Assembly: GCA_963678675.1 (NCBI GenBank)
Contig: OY783200.1
Span: forward strand, 15,061,246-15,125,245
Source: Xiphydria camelus
Lineage: Eukaryota > Arthropoda > Insecta > Hymenoptera > Xiphydriidae
Length of the DNA stretch: 64,000 nucleotides
Direction: 5' to 3'
Shown: positions 46,321 to 57,558 of the stretch, one piece after another
How the letters are laid out: the number at the start of each line of letters is the position of its first letter
Position numbering within the stretch: position 1 is the stretch's first letter
Position numbers and translations under genes: made by a program
The notes under the pieces: model-generated
What the model saw: the letters and a program-made list of their open reading frames with translations, nothing else
Told to the model about the DNA's origin: nothing
Databases searched by the model: none

Positions 46321-48192
46321 ACCATCGTTACACCAGAGGCGAAGAAAAGATGAAATAGAAGTGAGGTACATGTATACTTCACGTTTGACAGGTCGGTATA
46401 TAAATTGAACTTGTGTGATATTATAATACTAAAGAGGAAATATATCATTTTTAATAATTCTGTCATTATTAGAATAGAATTGATTAACTCAGATTAATAT
46501 AGTTTCTTAATTTCTACGCTGAGTAAGTTCGGTATATTTTAAACAGTGAAATGTGCTGCATATGATTGTGTAATTTAAAATTTGTTACAGATCGCATGCG
46601 AACCCGAGGAGGTTTCTTTCGAACGAGGGATCATCCACTTGTTGTTCCAACAAGAACCAGTTGCATTAGTTGCATTCATTGCATTTGACAGGACGGTATA
46701 TAAATTGGTAGTATAATACGAAAGAGGAAATATATCATTTTTATTAATTCTGTCATTATTAGAATTGGTTAACTCAGATTAATATAGTTTCTTAATTTCT
46801 ACGTTGAGTAAGTTCGGTATATTTTAAATAGTGAAACTGCAAATGATTATGTTATTTACCATTTGTTACAGATCGTATGCGAACCCGAGGGGATTTCTTT
46901 CGAACAAGGGATCATCCACTTGTTGTTTCAAGAACCAGTTGCATTAGTTCATTCGGCGAGCTGGATCTGCTATCTCGAGTGCATGGACGTGTGCCACTTT
47001 AAATGGATATTTTGTAATTTCCATTGTTACATCAGAGGCGAAGAAGAGATGAAATAGAAGTGAGGTACATGTACACTTTACGTTTGATAGGTTGGTATAT
47101 AAATTGGAACTTCTCTGATAGTATAATACGAAAGAGGAAATATATCGATAAAGAAAAAATAATAATAAAGTAGTTACTACATTATTGTAATCCAATTCTA
47201 TTGTGTATCCTTTATTTTTCTGCCACAACTTTGATTGTTGATAGTGGATGGATCAACCAATAAGTTTGATTTTTCTTCAATATCAGACCTGTCAAACGTG
47301 AAGTGTACATGTACCTCACTTCTATTTCATCTCTTCTTCGCCTCTGGTGTAACGATAAAAATTACAAAATATCATCATTTACACCCAACAAAGCACGTTT
47401 TTGCAAGTAACTTTTCTGTAACATTCCTGCGATATTTTACAATATTTGTGAACACTACCGTATATGTTAGAAATATATATTTCTCGATGAAAACGTTTCG
47501 GAATCATTACGTCGAAAGATCTCCTCGATAAGGTACAGCTCGATAAGATTGTACTTGTTATAGGGCTGAATTATATGGAATTTTTATAATTATTTTAGGA
47601 CGTCCCAGAAGAATACATCGCAGGAATAATTTGTCTACGATTAGTCACAATCATTGATCGCTGCCCCCTACGATGAACAGTTTGTACAAGGTAAATACTT
47701 TGAAAGAAGTGAAAGTTATTTAAAGCAGGAATAATTGAAACGAAAAGCGTATATTGTAATTAATGTACCATGGGAAATAGGCACTCGGTGACAAGCCTGA
47801 CATTCTCCGATGTCCATCGAGTCATCTTTTTACGGACAGGACACGAGCTAGGTCCCCTTCGGTTGCACCTATACGAGATGACATGTCAGAAAATCATGAG
47901 TCTTCATGAAAATCTTCTAACCTACTTGTTCTGCAGTAATACTTAATATCACTGGAAGTTGAAGCAATAGTTATTATCAAAAATCGGACACCGATTTTTA
48001 AACACTTGGGGAATCTCATTGAAGAAACCCGAATGATTATTTCTTATCACTTCTACACATTATTAATCATTATTTATAAATTAACAATTTCGAGGTTAGA
48101 TGCTTCGATCTCCCGAATCGACAGCTACTGGGAGATCAGACGTTTGACACTTCTCGCTCGGCTCGTAAGACAGCAGGGCACTCTCCCGAAAC

Positions 48193-48462
48193 CTCGAAGC
48201 AATGCGATGTCGTATTTGTCCCAATAATCTGACAGGTTTGTTTTTCCAGACGAAATCAAGTGAAGAATTCTACATCATTGTATTCTTCGAAATAGTCAAC
48301 TCTGGAATAGTTTTGTATTAGATATTGGTTATAAATTAGTAAGTATAGTTATCCTTTATTTACTTACCGGGCACGTATTTTCCTAGGATTTCTCATTCTT
48401 TGTAAGACGTCAATTTCATCATCAGATGATGATTCGAAAACTGGCACATCAATCAACTCCAT
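48193..48462 (-). pseudogene. Harbinger transposase N-terminus, two exons
   Basis: Exon 1 runs from ATG at 48462 to 48368 and encodes MELIDVPVFESSSDDEID and then LQRMRNPRKIRAR, typical of insect Harbinger proteins. The donor is GTAAGT. A 66-base intron ends TATTCCAG, and exon 2 begins at 48301 with VDYFEEYNDVEFF, a stop in place of Arg, then FRLEKQTCQIIG, which is the conserved region before the DDE domain. Joining the exons restores an Arg codon. The catalytic domain is absent. It would have encoded a transposase that acts at TWA sites. Confidence 0.72.
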
Positions 48463-48720
48463 TTCACAACTAATAACAATTATTATGATTCTGTCACGGT
48501 TCTGATTCTGTCACGGAAGAAAAAAGACGCAAACAAAAAGTTAGGTTCTACCGAGGATAGCTAGCTTATCCAGCGCTGAAACTGCCGGATAAGCTATCCC
48601 TGCATTTATTCCAAAGTTTATCCTATACTAGACTTATATCATCGTGGTAATACGCTTGCGTACTGATTATTCTCAGCATAGCGCTATACGGCGTTTATAC
48701 CGTGTTGGTAAAACCGGCCC
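48193..48720 (-). mobile_element. 5' end of a PIF/Harbinger element
   Basis: The minus strand begins GGGCCGGTTTTACCAACACG at 48720, a Harbinger-type terminal repeat, next to TTA, the usual target trinucleotide. The coding start follows within 260 bp. The right part of the element is missing. The cut at ~48193 joins sequence of the host copy C. Confidence 0.7.
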
Positions 48721-50072
48721 TTAATAGATGATTTTTATTCGCATTGGCATGTTTATGATGATATTTGCATTGAATGTTCTACTCGGACTGAAATGAGTCG
48801 TAAGGTCAGCATCAAAGCTGTAAATGATGTGGTAATAATTTTATTAAATTTGTTTACGAGTAAGGGCGAAATTTCAGCGGTGTATGAAAAAGGATTTCTT
48901 TAAACTATTCCAACGTCTTGAGTTAATATATGTAACAACATATATACAATCATAAGTGGTATCTTTACATGTGATGAAACAATTCGTCATGGTCATTGGA
49001 AGAGTATACTTAGAGTTGAAGTTCAAACGTCTTCATGGATTTCTGTAGACGACTAAAATATAAGAAAAATCCGATGGCCTGTAGATTCGAAAGCGGTATA
49101 TGTTTTATTTCTCAAAAATACTAAAGCAAAGTGAAAAATATAAGGGCTCTCTAGTCTATAATCCCTTTCAAAATATCACGAGAATAAATCAAAAGTAACG
49201 TGGTTATAATTAATTAGCTCGTATCGGTATAAAATGTGAGACTTTAATTTTGTGGTAATAAAAAGCTATTCTTCTACATGTACGTATTCTCCTCATGAAT
49301 AAATTCCAAAAAGTAGTGAAATCCCCTCACAAAAACAGATTCTCTGTAAAAAAAGGCGGCATGTTCATTCAGTGCCAACAAAAATTGATACTTAAAATAC
49401 TCTCCAAAAAGATTTGAAATCAATTAATATCGCCATGTTCAAGATTTATATATAAAAAGTGAAAGGCATCATTTGAAATGAAAATTATTGTAAATCAAGT
49501 TACTAAAAAATTCGACTAAAAAATTTATAAACAAATTTTCATAAAAAAGAACGCCGCGTTTTTTCCTTCAAAATTAAAAATGCTGACAGAGAATTATATT
49601 CGATATTTATATACTTATGATTTTAAATAAATTCATACACTCTTATATGATACCACCAATATACCGAATGTCGCACGGGAAACCGACTTCGGCAGTGCAA
49701 TTTATGAATCACTCTAGCACCGTCCAAGCACTGCCAGTTATTCGGTATAGTGGACAAAATATGAAAACTTAAACGCGGCAAGTTATTTTTTATGAAAATT
49801 TATTTATAAATTTTTTAGTCGAATTTTTTAGTAACTTGATTTACAATAATTTTCCTTTCAAATGATGCCTTTTACTTTTTATATATAAATTTTGAACATG
49901 GCGATCTTAATTGATTTCAAATCTTTTTGGAGAGTATTTTACGTATCAATTTTTGTTGCCACTGAATGAACATGCCGCCTTTTTTTACAGAGAATCAAGA
50001 TCTACAACATATGTAAAGCCCAGCCAAATTCACCGGGAACTAGTTCCCATAAAGTTTGTGCGGAGTCCTTTC

Positions 50073-51393
50073 TGTTCAGCAGTCAATGGTTCTATGGGAT
50101 ACAGTGTTACAGTTACTCGCATTGAATCTCACTATTGTTGCGCCGATTCCCGAAAGGAGTATTTAGATTGTGGTCTGACAATTTCAAAGATGTACGAATT
50201 GTATTGCCAACAACTGGCGGAAGAACAACTTCCTGTTGTTAAAGCATCCTTTTATCGCAATGTTTTTTGCAAGCATTTAAATTTATCTTTTCATAAGCCC
50301 AAAAAAGATCGTTGCGAAATATGCGAGCTTCATAAATTGGAAACAGTAGAGGGAAGGAAAGACTGTCAGGAGGAAGAATAGGAGGAGGATGTGGAATATA
50401 TAGTCCACATCTGCCAAAAAGAAGCAGCAACGAGAGAAAGAAATGCAGATCGAGAAGATAAAAGTAAGCCCGTTGTTACCTACTTTCGATTTGGAGAATG
50501 TTCTCTCTTGTCCTAAAGCTGAAGTGTCTTCATTCTATTATTTGAGCAAGTTGTCGGTATATAATCTAACAGCACACTTTTCCAAAAGCGGCCAAGTTTA
50601 CTGCGCTGTATGGCCTGAACACCTTATGGGTAGAACGGGAAACGACATCGCCAATGCGCTTATAAAAATTTTGCTGGAGATTCTTAAAGATAACCCAGGA
50701 TTAAAAGAATTCATTTTATGGAGCGACAGCTGCGTTCCTCAAAATAGGAACTCGATTTTGTCATACGCTCTTGGCCAGTTTATGACGGAAACCGACACAG
50801 AGTGCATAACAATGAAGTATTCTTGTCCAGGCCATTCCTGTGTCTAGGAAATCGACTCCGTGCACAGTGCAATTGAGAGAGTGCTCAGCACACAAAACGG
50901 AATATTACTCGCCCCTTTCTCTACTTAGAATTTTGCTCAAAATCAATACGTGAAAACCATACAGGGTAATCCAAATGAGTCCTGGTGACTTCCATGACTA
51001 CCAAAACCTGGCAAAGACTATTTACGATTATTCTCAGCCGTCCCCTTTACTGAAACCGCATCATTGCAGTTCAAAAAGGGTAACTTGTCTGTTAGTTACA
51101 AGCGATGCCATGGCGATAGAAATTTTACTCTAGTGGATGTCAAGAAATGAACCCGCACACTTAACGAAGCTAGGCATCACATTTTTCCACATGCAAAACT
51201 TTGTGTGGCGAAGCCCATATTTCCGGAAAATAAAAGAAACACCATCAATAAGATGCTACCCGATATGCCTAAAGGAGATCAGGAATATTATCTGACGATT
51301 CTTGGTTCGAGGAAAGCTAGTTTGGTGATGCCTTCAACTTCGGGGGCTTCTGGTTCTGGAAAGAAGCCTAAAAAAAATTCCACCAAGGAGTGA
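50073..51393 (+). pseudogene. DUF7869-like RNase H-fold transposase pseudogene
   Basis: The N-terminal part has RIESHYC, KEYLDCGLTISKMYELY and FHKPKKDRCEICELHK, a Cys-x2-Cys linker. After a TAG (50379) and a shift it reads TFDLENVLSCPKAEVSSFYY, KLSVYNLTAHF, GNDIANALIKIL, FILWSDSCVPQNRN and PGHSCV, a stop, then EIDSVHSAIERVL. The Asp in FDLE, the Asp in WSDSC and the D..H..IE box match the layout of this insect transposase-like family. Several shifts follow, and the last frame ends at 51393 after MPSTSGASGSGKKPKKN. Upstream bases belong to the element's repeat arm, so the start is not defined. The family's reaction has not, to my knowledge, been shown. A DDE mechanism is inferred. Confidence 0.68.
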
Positions 51394-51761
51394 TTTCTTT
51401 AAAAAATATATTGCTCGTTTTATTTTTTATTAAAAAAGTGATTTATAAATGTAAAATACTAGGTTTGTGTTTTTGTTTTGATACATTTATCTATATTTAA
51501 CATTTCGACTCTATGTTCAAGGGTTCTATGTTCCAACAGTTCAACTGCAAGTAATGTCAATTAACATACTAAGTTCTATGTGTTTCTTGAAAATAAATAT
51601 ATTTTCAAAATATTTTTGAACTTTATACATTATAATATATTCAGTTGCATACTTACAGACTTTGGAATGTGTGATACTTTCCCTGCATTAATTAATACAT
51701 CCGTAATAGTATTTCCCGATACCCAAAATTGCAAAAGCGATTATCTCAAAACCCTTGCTCG
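51394..51761. other. 3' subterminal region of the DUF7869-type element
   Basis: AT-rich and without a gene. AATAAA-like signals occur near 51590 only. Confidence 0.4.
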
Positions 51762-51798
51762 GTAACATAGAACTTTGTAATTCTGAGGCAGCGATATG
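51762..51798 (-). repeat. Right 37-bp terminal inverted repeat
   Basis: Inverse of 41105-41141, with three mismatches. Confidence 0.7.
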
Positions 51799-51958
51799 TT
51801 AATTGTAATGCATTCAAAAAATTGAAATCTAATATCTACAAATAGTACTTACCTTGCTTATTATTTTGTATAATAATAAATTGTAGCTCTTAACACCGAT
51901 CATTGTCTTCTCACTGCACTTGTTCTACAAATGTCTTCGAATAGATACGTATACATAA

Positions 51959-52836
51959 CGCAAGAAATCTGAGTATACCTAAAATTGGGATGTATCCTAA
52001 ATTTTTATTTTGCATTAAACACAGCAAACATAATAGTTAAAGTTATTCAAAATACAGTACCAATAGTAGAAAATTGATAAAAAAAACTTTTAACCCAAAA
52101 ACATTACTTTAAAAGTAGCATGGCCATGCCTCTCCAGTGTAACGCCGCGTTATGTGTATCGCCGCGCGTGACGTCAGTAGCCATATAACGGTTCGCCTGC
52201 GCGCCTTCTAGTACAGTAGACGGGCCGAGAAAATCAACTTTGTTGTCCACTTTTCTCTACAAGTGTTCGAATTTTTTTTCTGATGATTTCAATATTTCAT
52301 TACCTTTAAAACAAAACAAAAATCATCGAAAAATATTAATTTTTAGTGAAGTTAGAGGCATTTGATTACAAGAGCGCGCGGGCGCTACAGCGCGTATTTA
52401 TGTACAAAATGCGATTTCTCGAGAACCATTCATCGTAACAAAATGAGATAAAAACCAATCGTTTCGTCTTGAAATTCTATACATTTTTTCCGCAGTATGT
52501 CTCCATGACTTCTCAATAGTTTTCGAGATATTTAACCCTAGATAGGTAACCTTCCTATAATATAAAGAAAGAAAGGCGCGCAGGCAAACCGTTATATGGC
52601 TAGTGACGTCACGATGCCAGTGCCGCTCGACCGGCTATTTCAGGTGGGCAGAGTTTATCGCAAACTTTATTAATGTTTCACGGCTTAATTTCACGTCAGA
52701 AAAAAAATTAAAAAACAAGTCCCAACTTTTTTTACGTGCTCAATCCATTTATGATGTAAAAAAAATATGTGATACAACCCAATTTGACCTACCGAAGTCA
52801 GGTAGGTAAAATTTTAGGAATACTCAGATTTCTTGC
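51959..52836. mobile_element. Outer MITE with 28-bp inverted ends
   Basis: CGCAAGAAATCTGAGTATAC at the left is mirrored at the right end (27 of 28 matching). Its interior is split by another MITE at 52168-52612. Removal of the inner one leaves ~430 bp. No coding capacity. Confidence 0.75.
52168..52612. mobile_element. Inner MITE, 445 bp, GTGACGTCA ends
   Basis: GTGACGTCAGTAGCCATATA, extended to ~41 bp, is mirrored at 52572-52612 with a few mismatches. No target duplication is certain. The centre has CTCGAGAACCATTCATCG-type sequence. Confidence 0.78.
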
Positions 52837-53396
52837 GTTTGCCATGGGACATATTGTATGTATCATTCAAGACGATAATGCACAATCACCATGATAAAAT
52901 AAAAATAATATTTAATTCACATTGAATCATTCGTAATAATTATAAGTACCTATAACAGTATAGAAAATGTGTTACTCTAGAAGAGCTTTTATCGTACGTC
53001 CAGATACCGTAGACTTACGTCTGCTATGCTCTGTGATCAGAATTAGAATGACCATAGACGAGGTATACAATTGAAAGTTCAGGAGATGATATAGGTTTCA
53101 AACTCATTTGAATTTCTTATTATACATATGTATTATATCTTGAATATTAAAGTACGCATATTAAATCCCAGCAACAGCGTCTGAAAATTAAGGACGGCGC
53201 TTGAACTTCAAGTGCAACATCATTTTTCCATTCAGCGGCTTCAAAATTTATAATGACTTTCATAACATTTAGGTACTTATACATATTACTTATAAAATAT
53301 TCATCGAAATATTTAAGACGTGCTTCTAGAAAGGTACCTTTCATTTGCAGTTTTAGTCAAGAAAATGAATATTGAAATGCAGTAATAAGTATTCCA
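52837..53396. other. No gene seen
   Basis: Unique AT-rich sequence with no matches inside the window. Confidence 0.45.
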
Positions 53397-53870
53397 ATGC
53401 TACTGAAAATTCAGGTATTTTCGATTCTTAAGATTCAAACCATTTTTAACAGTGTACGTATAAAAGAAACTAAAAAGAGGGTGATTCAGGAGTGCATGTC
53501 GTGCTTGGTTCATTGTAAAAATATAAGTAATATGCGGGAATATTATCGACATAATATAATAATCACACATCTTACGATAATATTTAAAAAACAATGTACC
53601 AAATTATCCGTAGTTCTGAACATGCTGGCAGCTCATAATAAAATGCATGACCAGAGGGAAATATTAGATAATTGTGATATAGTTATCGAGAATAATGATG
53701 ATTTGGCTACGTCTTCAGTTTATTGCGAGAGCCCATTTTACAAAAGCTTTAGAGTCATCGCTGATAATGTGCAAAAATAATCTATCGGTAAACGAAACGT
53801 GCAATATCCGGAAAATAAATATTTTTGGACGTTTTTCCAAAATCTCTTAAGTGCTACCTTATACCTTTCG
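53397..53870 (+). pseudogene. Unrecognised coding remnant, possibly a transposase C-terminus
   Basis: A 127-codon frame includes KKRVIQECMSCLVHC and ends with SPFYKSF. In a shifted frame just after it, ENKYFWTFFQNLL follows. The S-P-F-x-K-x-F box with a later N-x-Y-F segment resembles the C-terminal part of the unclassified family seen at 32278. This is a weak match. It could be chance in AT-rich DNA. Confidence 0.25.
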
Positions 53871-53971
53871 CAGTGTTACGGTCTTGTCTCTTTTATCGAA
53901 TGATCATTTTACTAATAGCTACGCGGGAAACTACTTCAAGATAACAAAAGAATCGATAAGTGAAAATGAGA

Positions 53972-54110
53972 AGCAACTTATCAAAACGCATTGTCCTTCC
54001 AGAGTAATATTTGAATAGAGGCAAGAAACTGTTTTCTGCTATATCTCACGGCATAAACAATGAATTTTGTGCAATAATAAAAGGGGGGTATAATGCGTTT
54101 TGATAAGTTG
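53972..54110. repeat. 139-bp unit with 19-bp inverted ends
   Basis: GCAACTTATCAAAACGCAT is mirrored at 54092-54110. Small MITE-like unit. Confidence 0.65.
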
Positions 54111-54251
54111 CTCCTCAAATAACAAAAATGTTAAAGGTTAATGAATATTGTATGTAATACACGAAAGATTATATTCTACGTTGAAAGAACTACGAATTTC
54201 TACACTAAAGGTGCAAGTGAAAAAGGCACGTAAAAAAATGGCCCGGGGAAT

Positions 54252-54473
54252 ATGCTTTTTGAAGAGTTGTGGCGAAAGAAATCTAAGAATGTAAAAAAAA
54301 AAGATAGAAATGGAACGACTCTTCAAAAAATGTACATACCAGCAGTATTGAATAAAGTGCTTGGAAAATTTCCTAACGGTGTCGTAAAAAACGTCGATTA
54401 TTATAATGCTGCTGACGCTCCGCGCCAGTTTACAATTGGATTTATCCAAAAGAGTTCGAATGATGACCATTAA
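54252..54473 (+). CDS. Short Lys-rich frame of unknown nature
   Basis: 73 codons, with KKSKNVKKKDRNGTTLQKMY and a hydrophobic-polar C-terminal part. No domain is recognised and there is no support from neighbours. It may be a decayed exon or chance. Confidence 0.2.
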   Translation: MLFEELWRKKSKNVKKKDRNGTTLQKMYIPAVLNKVLGKFPNGVVKNVDYYNAADAPRQFTIGFIQKSSNDDH

Positions 54474-55132
54474 TACAGTTTCCTGTACGAGGAGGATTAC
54501 ATTAATCTTTTTGAGAAGCGATGGTTAAATAATTTCATTTTCACGATTACTACGAAATAATTATCCTTTACTGTTCCTCAATAAATCATGAGCTTGCATA
54601 TATTGATTGCGACATAAGGATTGTGAAAGGGTTAAAGAATAATTAATTTAGAATTTTAAAAGAATGAGTGGGTAAATAAGCACGAAGCGTTGATATTCGA
54701 TATTGAAAATAATCACTTCGCTTTACTATATGTGGACATACTCATAAAAGAAGCATTTATCCTAGATCCAAGCAGAAGACCGCAATATAACAAGAGAGTA
54801 TTTCGCAAATTCCTTTCTTTTTAGAGCTATACGTATACCTTAGAGTGAGGTTACTTTGCTCCACTTTTAATATGAATGAAACAAAATGCTGTACAAAAAT
54901 GTGTTTGACAAAGCTACAATTCAAAAATTTTTGAAAATAGTAATATGAGGTTCATATAGTAAATTTTGGAATATTTTATCACAAAAAGTCTCTCCAGGAT
55001 ATATATTTTTTAATTAAAAGTGGCGCAAACCATACCAATGGGTGGGGCAACTTTGCGCCACCTAATAAAACTGGCTGTGACACAGGATAAATTTATCTAT
55101 GGAGCAATGTAACACCTCCGGTAAGAAGACAT
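54474..55132. other. No gene seen
   Basis: Near 55018-55065 GTGGCGCAA and TTGCGCCACC form a short inverted pair, with TTTGCTCCACTTTTAA at 54856. Otherwise unrecognised. Confidence 0.45.
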
Positions 55133-56262
55133 CAGTGCAAACCAAAATTGATACGTAAAATACTCTCCAAAAAAGATTTGAAATCAATTAAGATCGCCAT
55201 GTTCAAGATTTATATATAAAAAGTAAAAGGCATCATTTGAAAGGAAAATTATTGTAAATCAGGTTACTAAAAAATTCGACTAAAAAAATTTATAAAAAAA
55301 TTTTAATAAAAAAGAACTTGCCGCGTTTAAGTTTCATATTTTGTCCACTATACCGAATATTGGCAGTGCTTGGACTGTGCTAGAGTGATTCATAAATTGC
55401 ACTGTCGAAGTCAAATTCAGAGAAATCCAGAAGGCCCCCGCCTGATCGGTTTCCCGTGCGACGTTCGGTATACTGGTGGTATCATATAAGTGTATGAATT
55501 TATTTAAAATCATAAGTGCATAAACATCGAATATAATTCTCTGTCTGAATTTTTTATTTTGAAGGAAAAAACGCGGCAAGTTCTTTTTTATTAAAATTTT
55601 TTTATAAATTTTTTAGTCGAATTTTTTAGTAACCTGATTTACAATAATTTTCCTTTCAAATGATGCCTTTTACTTTTTATATATAAATCTTGAACATGGC
55701 GATCTTAATTGATTTCAAATCTTTTTTGGAGAGTATTTTACGTATCAATTTTGGTTTGCACTGAATGAACATGCCGCCTTTTTTTTACAGAGAATCTGTT
55801 ATCGTGGGGGGATTTCACTACTTTTTGGAATTTATTCATGAGGAGAATACGTATATGTAGGAGAAACAGCTTTTTATTACCACAAAATTAAAGTCTCACA
55901 TTTTATACCCATACGAGCTAATTAATTATAACCACGTTACTTTTGATTTATTCTCGTGATATTTTGAATGGGGTTTATAAACTAGTGCCCTTATATTTTT
56001 CACTTTGCCTTAGTATTTTGGAGAAATAAAACATACCGCTTTCGAATTTACAGGCCATCGGATTTTTCTTATATTTTGGTCGTCTACAGAAATCCATGTA
56101 GACATTTTACCTTTAACTCTAAGTATACTCTTCCAATAACCGTGACGAATTGTTTAATCACATGTAAAGGTACCACTTATGACAGTATATAATATGTTGT
56201 TACATATTAACTCGAGACGTTGGAATAGTTTCAAGAAATCCTTTTGCATGCACCGCTGAAAT
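55133..56262 (-). mobile_element. Helitron-like foldback element, copy D (truncated)
   Basis: It carries the terminal foldback (55133-55815) but lacks the outer ~40 bases of one arm. It continues through sequence collinear with 49000-49320 and 7850-8100, and breaks off at 56262 within the GCACCGCTGAAATTT block found at 35582. The GAGACAC-hairpin end is absent. Orientation is that of copy A. Confidence 0.75.
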
Positions 56263-56432
56263 TAAGGCGAACGCTAGTTCGCCTGGTCGAGAGAGAAAGA
56301 GGGATAGCCATGGCGAACAGCAGAGCCTTATTTACAGTAAAGAACGGAAATTTAACCTATACGATATTTCACTACCGCGCGACAATGGTTATAGACAACA
56401 GCGGGCGCTATAAAAAATGCTATTCTTATGTC
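56263..56432. other. Short hairpin and unique sequence
   Basis: Starts with AGGCGAACGCTAGTTCGCCT, a perfect 20-base hairpin. A frame from ~56244 is not convincing as a gene. Confidence 0.4.
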
Positions 56433-56516
56433 ATATCTGTACCCCAGAATAAAAGTGTATTAAGTCCAATTTGTAAAAATTGGACTTAATACACTTTTAT
56501 CCTGGGGTACAGATAT
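56433..56516. repeat. Near-perfect hairpin, 40-bp arms, 4-bp loop
   Basis: Arms 56433-56472 and 56477-56516 match at 39 of 40 positions around GTAA. It is sharp enough to be a terminal or structured RNA stem. No promoter is seen next to it. Confidence 0.9.
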
Positions 56517-56844
56517 GTATATAAATATTGCCAAGACACGCGTTAAAGATGCTTGTTAATGTTTATTATCGTACTTGAAAACACTCTCCGTATTTAACAA
56601 TTATAAAACCCGTTCCGAATCCCGTGTTTTTTAGTGTCATGAGTTTCACACAGATGGCGTTTCCTCCGATAGCTTGATGCGAGATCGCTATTCCGTCTGC
56701 TATGCTGGTAAAACAGTGCCTCTCGAAGCATTGATTATCTAGGTATCATCTGTCAACCGTAACGATCCGACAAAATAATGGCATGTATTTGAATAATAAA
56801 CGATAATCTGGAAACGAAAGGAGAAATTTGCAACCGCAAATTCC
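56517..56844. other. No gene seen
   Basis: Unique sequence, no open frame of note. Confidence 0.45.
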
Positions 56845-57545
56845 GTTTGACAGATACGATTCATTCTAATTCAAAACAGAGCTGGAAAGACTCGACTGGC
56901 TAAATGGTTAAATGGTACATGAACTTTGACGATGATGAAAAACAGAAGCTGATAGAAGAAGTACACGCGGTATATATAATTATTGTAAGGGATGCGAAAC
57001 ATACTCGTACTAATTTTGTGGAGGTAAGTCCTGGAACTCGATGGAATATCAAGACCAAGAGACGCTCGATAATGATACGCGTATCGTTGCTGTTCGTAAC
57101 GATTCGTTCAGTTTAGTAACTTCAAAATAATCTATAGACGTTACACTGGCTTATATTTTTGTATCTGTGCCGATGTCACTGATAAGCCTAAAAAATGGGA
57201 TTTTGTTTGACAGATACGATTCATCCTAATTCAAAACAGAGCTGGAAAGACTCGACTGGCTAAATAGTTAAATGGTACATGAACTTTGACGATGATGAAA
57301 AACAGACGCTGATAGAGGAAGAACACGCGATATAGTTACTGTAAGGGATGCGAAGCATACTAATTTTGTGTTGGTAAGTCCTGGAAATCGATGGAATATC
57401 AAGACCAAGACGCTAACACATATCGTTGCTGTTCATAATGATTCTTTCAGTTTCGTAACTTCAAAATAATCTATAGATGTTACGCTGGCTTAGATTTTTG
57501 TATCTGTGTCGATGTCAATGATAAGTCTAAAAAATAAAGGGAGCT
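56845..57545. repeat. Two direct ~350-bp copies upstream of the Ulp1 ORF
   Basis: TTGACAGATACGATTCAT recurs with a period of 360 bp (about 56848 and 57208). Each unit contains GGTACATGAACTTTGACGATG and TCGATGGAATATCAAGACC. Each has a TTGACAG acceptor-like site before ATACGATTCAT. A short frame with [14 protein letters not shown] in the first unit may be a decayed exon. The second unit ends just before the ORF. Confidence 0.8.
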
Positions 57546-57558
57546 ATTGATTGATACG

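Larger units (their letters stand above)
45003..49994 (+). mobile_element. Helitron-like foldback element, copy C (4992 bp)
   Basis: Begins TCAAGAGACACGG after A45002 and ends CAGAGAA before T49995. The inverted paralogue at 41338-41350 has the uninterrupted sequence and so proves the A|T site with no duplication. The terminal foldback (49313-49994) lacks the outermost ~17 bases of copy A. The interior is a mosaic of blocks shared with copy B and holds a Harbinger fragment. No intact gene. Confidence 0.75.
41275..50072. repeat. Interrupted inverted arms of the DUF7869-type element
   Basis: 41275-41420 matches, inverted, 44930-45002 joined to 49995-50072. 41540-41715 matches 44600-44770. 43545-43795 matches 44311-44565. 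Removing copy C and the 41716-43497 insertion makes the arms collinear. Confidence 0.8.
41105..51798. mobile_element. DNA transposon carrying a DUF7869-like transposase, with later insertions
   Basis: Terminal inverted repeats of 37 bp (41105-41141 and 51762-51798, 34 of 37 identical) enclose a transposase pseudogene at the right end. They also enclose long internal inverted arms (41275-41715 plus 43498-43800 against 44311-45002 plus 49995-50072), the Helitron-like copy C and a terminal-hairpin insertion. I see no clear target duplication beyond the repeats, so the exact ends are approximate. An alternative is two oppositely oriented relatives side by side. Confidence 0.55.

Noticed and set aside
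49911..50072. First ~50 codons of the frame leading into the DUF7869-like gene
   Set aside because: They come from the copy C foldback and the repeat arm. A chance fusion in frame.
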